NCBI GenBank assembly: GCA_963971225.1
Contig: OZ020267.1
Location: 89,703,648-89,767,647, forward strand
Reading direction: 5' to 3'
From: Melieria omissa
Lineage: Eukaryota > Arthropoda > Insecta > Diptera > Ulidiidae
DNA length: 64,000 nt
In this document: positions 58,655-64,000 of the stretch, in pieces
Position numbering within the stretch: the first letter of the stretch is position 1
Layout: each line of letters starts with the position of its first letter
The notes under the pieces: model-generated
Told to the model about the DNA's origin: nothing
The model's database searches: none
Seen by the model: the letters and a program-made list of their open reading frames with translations, nothing else
Made by a program: the position numbers and the translations under genes

Positions 58655-58919
58655 TTATTGGTACAGCTGCTCACTTAGATGGCCCAGGGCCTCCAAGGCC
58701 CGCTCGATAAGGGCGCGGGCTCCGACGCGCGGCTGTGAGGTATCCTCGTTAGAGGACTCGTCTTCGCTGAAGGCGATCAGTTGTCGCTCTGCTGCTACCG
58801 TGGAGGCGGGACGGCTGGCTTGGTGTTGTTGCGGCCGGCGGTGGCGTGTCAGCCGGTCCGCGATGGCGGAGCGCTGTACGGGGCGTTTAGCTGGAGCGGG
58901 TTGCTGCTCCCTGGTTGCC
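58655..58919 (-). CDS. BEL2 3' small ORF with splice-acceptor start
   Basis: Between the pol stop and the LTR, minus strand. A pyrimidine-rich tract ending in 'tgtgcttcttgcag' (58920 onward) looks like a splice acceptor. The frame after it encodes about 88 residues: a basic Gln/Pro/Arg-rich part ('RPVQRSAIADRLTRHRRPQQ'), an acidic patch ('FSEDESSNEDTS') and a helical end ('RALIERALEALGHLSEQLYQ'). It has no match I recognise. It could be a spliced accessory product of the element or a captured exon. No ATG starts it, so it would depend on splicing. Confidence 0.4.
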
Positions 58920-59023
58920 CTGCAAGAAGCACAAGAAAAGTGTATCACTAAAATATAATAATAGTGAGTGGGTAGGGAATGAGAAAATGTGTATGAGAAA
59001 GCACGGCAATGAATCAAATGAGT

Positions 59024-62000
59024 TTAAGATGCTATTAAGGGGCATAGCTTGACTACTGGTCTTGTCAAGATGACAGAGTCAGTGCGGATATCCACGACAC
59101 GGACATGATTGTCGGGACCGCGATGAATCTTATGATTGCGGCCGAGCCGCCATTCATTGGGGGAAAGCAGGTCGTCTTTAATGACGACCATTTCATTCTC
59201 TTCCACTTCCCTTTGCGAATGCTTCCACTTATAGCGTTTGTGGAGATCCTTGAGATATTCGTTCTTCCATCGTCGTGCGAATTGGTGATGGAGGACTTTG
59301 AGTTTTTCCCATCGGTTTATGAGGGATAGCTCGGAGCACTCGGGTTCGGGGGGTGCGGCGATAGGAGCGCCTCGGAGAAAGTGGCCAGGGGTCAGCGACA
59401 CTAAATCGCTAGGGTCCTGCGATTGAGAAGAGAGTGGACGTGAATTGAGCGTCCCTTCAATTCTAGTAAGAAGAGTCGTCAACTCTTCGTATGTGAATCT
59501 ATGAGAGCCGGCTACCTTTTTAAGGTGGGTCTTGAAGCTTTTGACCGCCGACTCACATAGTCCTCCCATGTGAGGAGCATGTGGGGGGATGAATTGCCAC
59601 TCGACGCCCTGAGGACCGTATCGGTCGAGAATATCTTGGGCGACTTCTCTCGAGAATTTGGCAAAGTCTCTGGCCATGGCACGTTGAGCACCGACGAACG
59701 TTTTGCCGTTGTCGGTCATGATTTTGAGAGGTAGCCCTCGTCGACCAGTAAATCGGGCGAATGCTGCGCGGAACGCTTCGGTCGTAAGATCCGAGCAGAG
59801 TTCCAAGTGGACGGCCTTCGTGGAGAAGCACACGAACACTGCAACATAACCTTAGAGGTAGGTTGAGCTACGGAGCATGGAAGCTTTGATCTGGAACGGA
59901 CCAGCAAAGTCGATTCAGGTTGTGGCGAATGGGATTGTAAGTGTGCATCGTTCGGGGGGGAGCGCTGCCATGATTTGTGTTCGCAGCTTTTGTTTGTGGA
60001 TGACACACGTTTTGCACTGAAAAATGCACTTTTTTATTTGCGGCTTTAGGCGCGGAATGTAATATTCCTGCCAAACCATACGGAGCATGAGTCGTTGGTC
60101 CGCATGCAGTAATAGCTTGTGAAGGAATCGAAGAAGTAAACTGCAGTAGCGGGACTCTGGTGGGAGAATAATGGGGTGTCGTTCATTATACGACAATGCC
60201 GCATTGGCGAGTCTGCCATTAACTCGCATCACCTTCTGTTTATCCAGGAAGGGATTGAGCACCAAGAGAGAACTTTTCTTGGATATGGGAAGAGAATGAG
60301 AGAGCGCTTGTCGTTCCTGGGAATAATGGGAACTTTGCGCAAGAGTTATAAGGCGATTCTTAACAAATGCCAACTCTGCTTGAGACAAAAGTGTTCCGTG
60401 TATGGGATTGTGTTGGCGACGGGAAGAGATGCCGTTATTAACAAATCGGAACATGTATGCGATTACTCGCAGGGCTCGAGAGAAGCTGTAGAACCGATCG
60501 AGGATGTCGGTCTGCTCTTCGAGAAGGTGGTGGCAATCAACTGCTCGTTGTTCCGGGACTGGAACTTTGCGAGAGTGACCTTTGAGCCAAGCATCGGAAG
60601 CTTGCTGCAACCATTTGGGGCCATTCCACCACAGAGAGGGATCTTTGAGATCTTGCGGCTTGCATCCGCGCGTTCCTAAGTCCGCGGGATTTTCAGCGCT
60701 AGGGACATGTCGCCAGGGAGCGTTGTGCACATTTTGACGTATTTCGGTCGTGCGGTTGGCAACATAAGTCTTCCATGTGCAAGGTGGTTTTTCCAACCAA
60801 GCAAGGACAATTTCCGAATCGGTCCATAAATGGATTTCCGATTTGTCGAACCCGAGGTGAGAGTGGAGGAATTTGATGAGCTGGGAGAGTAAAACTGCTC
60901 CGCAAAGCTCTAAGCGAGGTAAGCTTATTGTTTGGAGAGGTGCAACTCTTGTTTTTGCAACGAGGAGATGTGACGAGATGTTGTCACCGTTCGTGCTAAT
61001 ACGTATGTATAGAGCTGCACAGTATGCCTTTTCGGATGCATCGCAAAATCCATGGATCTGAACATTTCGATTGGGGGCATAGTGAACCCACCGGGGAATT
61101 TCGATAAGTTCTATGGCAGGCAAATTCTCAATGAATTGCTGCCACTTTATGAGTGATCCTGGCTTTATGCAATCATCCCACTCAGTGCCTTCAAGCCAAA
61201 GCTCTTGAAGAAGCTTTTTGGCAAGAATCATTATAGGCGAAAGCCATCCTGCGGGATCAAAAAGTTTGGCAACAGACGAAAGAATTTGCCGTTTCGTGAA
61301 TGAGTTTGCAGGAGTAGTGGGAGAGATAGAGTATGAAAATGAGTCCGATAGGGCATTCCAACGGATGCCAAGAGTGTTAGTAGAACTCGTTGAATCGAAC
61401 TTGAGGAATTCCGAGTCGAAAAGGTCGTCTTCGGGAATTTCCTCTAAGAGTTTCGCGTGATTAGCCGTTATCTTTTTAAGAGGGAATCCCCCGGAGTTGA
61501 GGGTGGCTATCACTTGAGAGAGAGCTTCCTTAGTGGTGGGAAGATCATGACCTCCGGAAAGAATGTCGTCGACATACGTTTCCTCGAGAAGTATTTTTGC
61601 CGCTAACGGGCTGGATGGCTGAGAGTCGTGGGCCAATCGATGGAGCGTTCTGATGGCCAAATATGGCGCACAGTTAACCCCAAATGTCACCGTTTTCAAT
61701 CTGAAGCCTTGAATAGGAGATTCCGGGGACTTGCGAAAGAGTATTCGCTGGAATTCCTGGTGATCATTATGGACCCGAATTTGCCTATACATCTTCTGGA
61801 CATCGCCATTGAAGACAAAGCGGTAAAGGCGCCATCGGAGAATGAGAGCTGTGCGGTCATTTTGAAGAGTGGGGCCAGTATGCAGAACGTCGTTAAGTGA
61901 CTGACCAGAACTTGAGGACTTTGAGGCATTGAAAACTACTCGGACTTTGGTAGTCTTCTTTTCGGGGCGGATGACTGCGTGATGAGGCAGATAGTATGAA

Positions 62001-62926
62001 AAATATTTGCCATTCTGGATTATCTCACGGGGATTTGTGAGTTCCATATGGTCAAGGGTGATGTATTCCTCTAAGACGTCATCGTAGATGGTCTTGAGGT
62101 TTCCCTTTCGGGAGAGATTTCGCTCCATGCTAACGTATTGCTGGAGGGCGTTGGGGCGGGAATTGCCTAACGCTATCGAGTATGGAAAGTCTGCCTTAAA
62201 GGGGAGTTTGACAGTATATCTACCATCCGATCCACGGGTTGTGGTCTTCTGGTATAACTCTTCCCAATAAGTGTCATCCGAGGAGACAGGTGTCGGGAGT
62301 TTGACTTCTTCCTGCTCCCAGAATTGCCTGAGTTGTGAACTTAGTTCCTCATTGGAAACTTCTGCTACGTATGTCGAATAAGATGACACCGTATGGGGTA
62401 CTGGCCCGCTGAGTATCCAACCGAAAATGGTGTTTTGGGCTAATAAACTGCCACACACATTTCGTCGGATACCTTCGAGTAAGATCTGGGGAATCAGATC
62501 ACTGCCAATAACTAAGTCTATCTGCGCTGACTCGAAAGGACTTGGGTCAGCGAGATTTAGCGTGGCAAATTCTTGCCAATTGGGATGGCTAATTGTGAAT
62601 GGGGGTAGCAATTTTCTCAATTGGGGGAGTACTATTGCTTGCACATTGAGGGTCGTGTTGGAGTTTGGAACTGCCAACGTCAAAAAGCAAATGTGATTGG
62701 AATGTTGCACAATTTTACCGCCCATGCCTGAAATTTCGAAGTGAGATCTTTCAATTGGCAATTTAAGGCGTTTTTGCACCTTCGAGGAAATAAAGGTGCG
62801 TTGCGAGCCTTGGTCGATCAACGCTCTAACCTTGAACAATTCTTCTAAGTGGGCAATAGACACCAGTGCCGTAGGCAGAAGGGATTGGGTGCCATTATTG
62901 GAATGGAGGGCTTGTACTTGAGGCGT
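59024..62926 (-). pseudogene. BEL2 pol, two premature stops
   Basis: One frame from the gag overlap to 59024, broken only by TGA at 59915-59917 and TAA at 59852-59854, both just around the first integrase catalytic block ('IDFAGPFQIK'). Protease: '[14 protein letters not shown]' (DQG active site as in some BEL elements). RT: '[15 protein letters not shown]' and '[11 protein letters not shown]'. RNase H: '[17 protein letters not shown]' and '[13 protein letters not shown]'. Integrase: H2C2 region ('[20 protein letters not shown]', CIFQCKTC), 'TDNGKTFVGAQ' and 'GGLCESAVKSFKTHL', then a C-terminal domain ending 'RPVVKLCPLIAS'. Apart from the two stops it looks intact. Confidence 0.9.
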
Positions 62927-62928
62927 AC

Positions 62929-64000
62929 TTAGCCTTGAAGATGGGCCGGGTTACGCATCTGAAGTGGGGAAATGAGTTGTGGAGTTATGTTCGGTTGTGG
63001 ATGAGCTGTTGCGACCTGAGAAGTGGTCGTCTGAGACCTATTGAGAGGCTGCGGGGCTTGGGATTTATTGTTGGGGAAATGAAGCAGGGAATGATGCTTC
63101 CTTTGGCAGTAAACACACGTAAAACTGCTTGTGCAATCCTTTATAGTGTGAGTCGTGGCAAGACAGTTTTCACATAAGTTGTGCTCTTTGACGTATTTCA
63201 ATCGGCTCTGGGGGCTGAGCTTCTTGAAACTCTGACATGTCCGTATAGGGTGATTGGCGTTGCAGAGTTTGCACGCGAAATCTTTTTTCACCTCATTATG
63301 GACGAGCTGAGATTTATTTTGAGGCCGATTTTGGGGAGTATGAAAATTGGAGGGTTGTGGTTTTGGCTTAGCGGGGCGAATGCTATTGAGCCGTTCCACC
63401 ACCTCGTACCTGCAGGTCAGGAACTCGTCCATTTGCGACCAAAGAGGCAGGTCCTTACGAGATGTAAGAGATTGTTCCCAGAGAGCCAATGTCTCTTCGG
63501 GTAATTTGGTGCAACAAATGTACACAAGCAGCGGATCCCAATTGTCAGTGTCCACGGCCTGGGATCTAAGTACTGATAGACAATTATTTATTGTACTTTG
63601 AATCCGCTGCAGCGCTTCGCTATTTTCGGTAGTAGCCGGAGTAATATTTAACAGGGATCGGATTTGGTTGTCAACTAATATGCGCCTGTTTTCGTAACGG
63701 GATTTCAGGGCTTCCCATGCGGGTCCGAAGTTTTCATCGCTTAAGGCAAATTGCTTCACACCGGCTTTGCCTTGCGTCTTGTATCGGAGGTGATACAATT
63801 TTTGGGCTGGAGTGAGCTTGGGGTGGTTTATGTATACTGCCGTAAACATGTCCCGGAAGGATGGCCACTGCTCATAGCCCCCGAAAAATGTTTCGGTATC
63901 GCAAGGTGGAACTTGTAAACAAATATTCGGAGTATTTGTTGGTTCTGGGGATCGAACCTGTTCCGTATGCGCAGCGTGCTGTGTGGGTGGAGGCTGGAGC
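62929..64000 (-). CDS. BEL2 Gag, 5' end beyond window
   Basis: Open from the right edge (partial) to the stop at 62929-62931. It begins in '[20 protein letters not shown]' and '[16 protein letters not shown]', the DUF1759 capsid domain of BEL/Pao Gag, and continues with 'TRWS'-less middle helices. Two zinc-binding segments come last ([27 protein letters not shown] followed by [13 protein letters not shown]). Pol follows in a different frame with no spacer, so frameshifting may link them. There is no internal stop. Confidence 0.9.
   Translation of the reverse strand, partial: LQPPPTQHAAHTEQVRSPEPTNTPNICLQVPPCDTETFFGGYEQWPSFRDMFTAVYINHPKLTPAQKLYHLRYKTQGKAGVKQFALSDENFGPAWEALKSRYENRRILVDNQIRSLLNITPATTENSEALQRIQSTINNCLSVLRSQAVDTDNWDPLLVYICCTKLPEETLALWEQSLTSRKDLPLWSQMDEFLTCRYEVVERLNSIRPAKPKPQPSNFHTPQNRPQNKSQLVHNEVKKDFACKLCNANHPIRTCQSFKKLSPQSRLKYVKEHNLCENCLATTHTIKDCTSSFTCVYCQRKHHSLLHFPNNKSQAPQPLNRSQTTTSQVATAHPQPNITPQLISPLQMRNPAHLQG

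Larger units (their letters stand above)
58255..64000 (-). mobile_element. second BEL/Pao retrotransposon (BEL2), runs off window
   Basis: Minus order from the right edge: gag, protease, RT, RNase H, integrase, an extra short ORF, and a probable 3' LTR. It is a different lineage from BEL1 by sequence. The 5' LTR is outside the window, so the target duplication cannot be checked. Confidence 0.85.

Noticed and set aside
58251..58655. 134-codon minus-strand ORF as a host gene
   Set aside because: It overlaps the probable LTR of BEL2, has no domain and starts exactly at the LTR edge.

Overview
This window looks like a transposon graveyard from an insect, most probably a higher fly (a tephritid-like dipteran is my guess, not something the sequence proves). 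The reasons are the AT-rich background, spliceosomal-type signals, and the mix of families: mauritiana-type mariner, Tc1/Tc3-like elements, TTAA-flanked MITEs, BEL/Pao and Ty3/gypsy LTR elements, LINEs with RNase H domains, and tRNA-derived SINEs. I found no host protein-coding gene, rRNA gene, functional tRNA gene or CRISPR array that I can defend. Almost everything identifiable is mobile DNA, and much of it is nested.

Layout. 1-6.9 kb: degenerate tandem repeats, a Tc1-like remnant, a SINE and two TTAA MITEs. 6.9-9.3 kb: a dead Tc1-like transposon with IR-DR ends, itself hit by a third TTAA MITE. 9.6-23.5 kb: one old gypsy-like element (minus strand, 'gypsy-A') cut apart by three mariner-type elements, a tandem/foldback repeat, and two TTAA MITEs. 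The second of those MITEs carries a nearly intact BEL/Pao retrotransposon (16444-22485, 5-bp target duplication GATGG). 23.7-29.4 kb: a small hAT MITE, a solo LTR of a second gypsy family ('gypsy-B') and a two-ORF LINE ('LINE-A') that appears almost intact. 29.4-44.4 kb: a 5'-truncated LINE ('LINE-B', minus) whose 3' UTR holds a hAT-type MITE. That MITE holds two gypsy-B copies 45 bp apart; one copy holds a SINE and the other holds a hAT fragment. 45.5-52.2 kb: a Tc3-like transposon with ~232-bp inverted repeats, interrupted at its transposase start by a full-length LOA-like LINE ('LINE-C', 14-bp target duplication). 52.2-54.1 kb: small hAT and piggyBac-like MITEs. 54.1-57.7 kb: a hAT element with a DUF4371-type transposase, interrupted by a Transib-like non-autonomous element whose ends begin with the V(D)J signal heptamer CACAGTG. 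57.7-64 kb: a LINE scrap, then a second BEL/Pao element running off the right edge.

How the parts relate. Target-site duplications fix many junctions exactly, so the order of insertion can be read (LINE-B, then hAT, then gypsy-B twice, then SINE or hAT). The elements with the fewest lesions, and so the best candidates for recent activity, are BEL1, LINE-A and BEL2 (gag open, pol with two stop codons). The strongest candidates for something undescribed are a group of five TTAA-flanked ~0.7-kb MITEs with different terminal repeats, four of which share a core motif; a Transib-like element inside a hAT gene; and two unrelated-headed SINEs that share one central domain.
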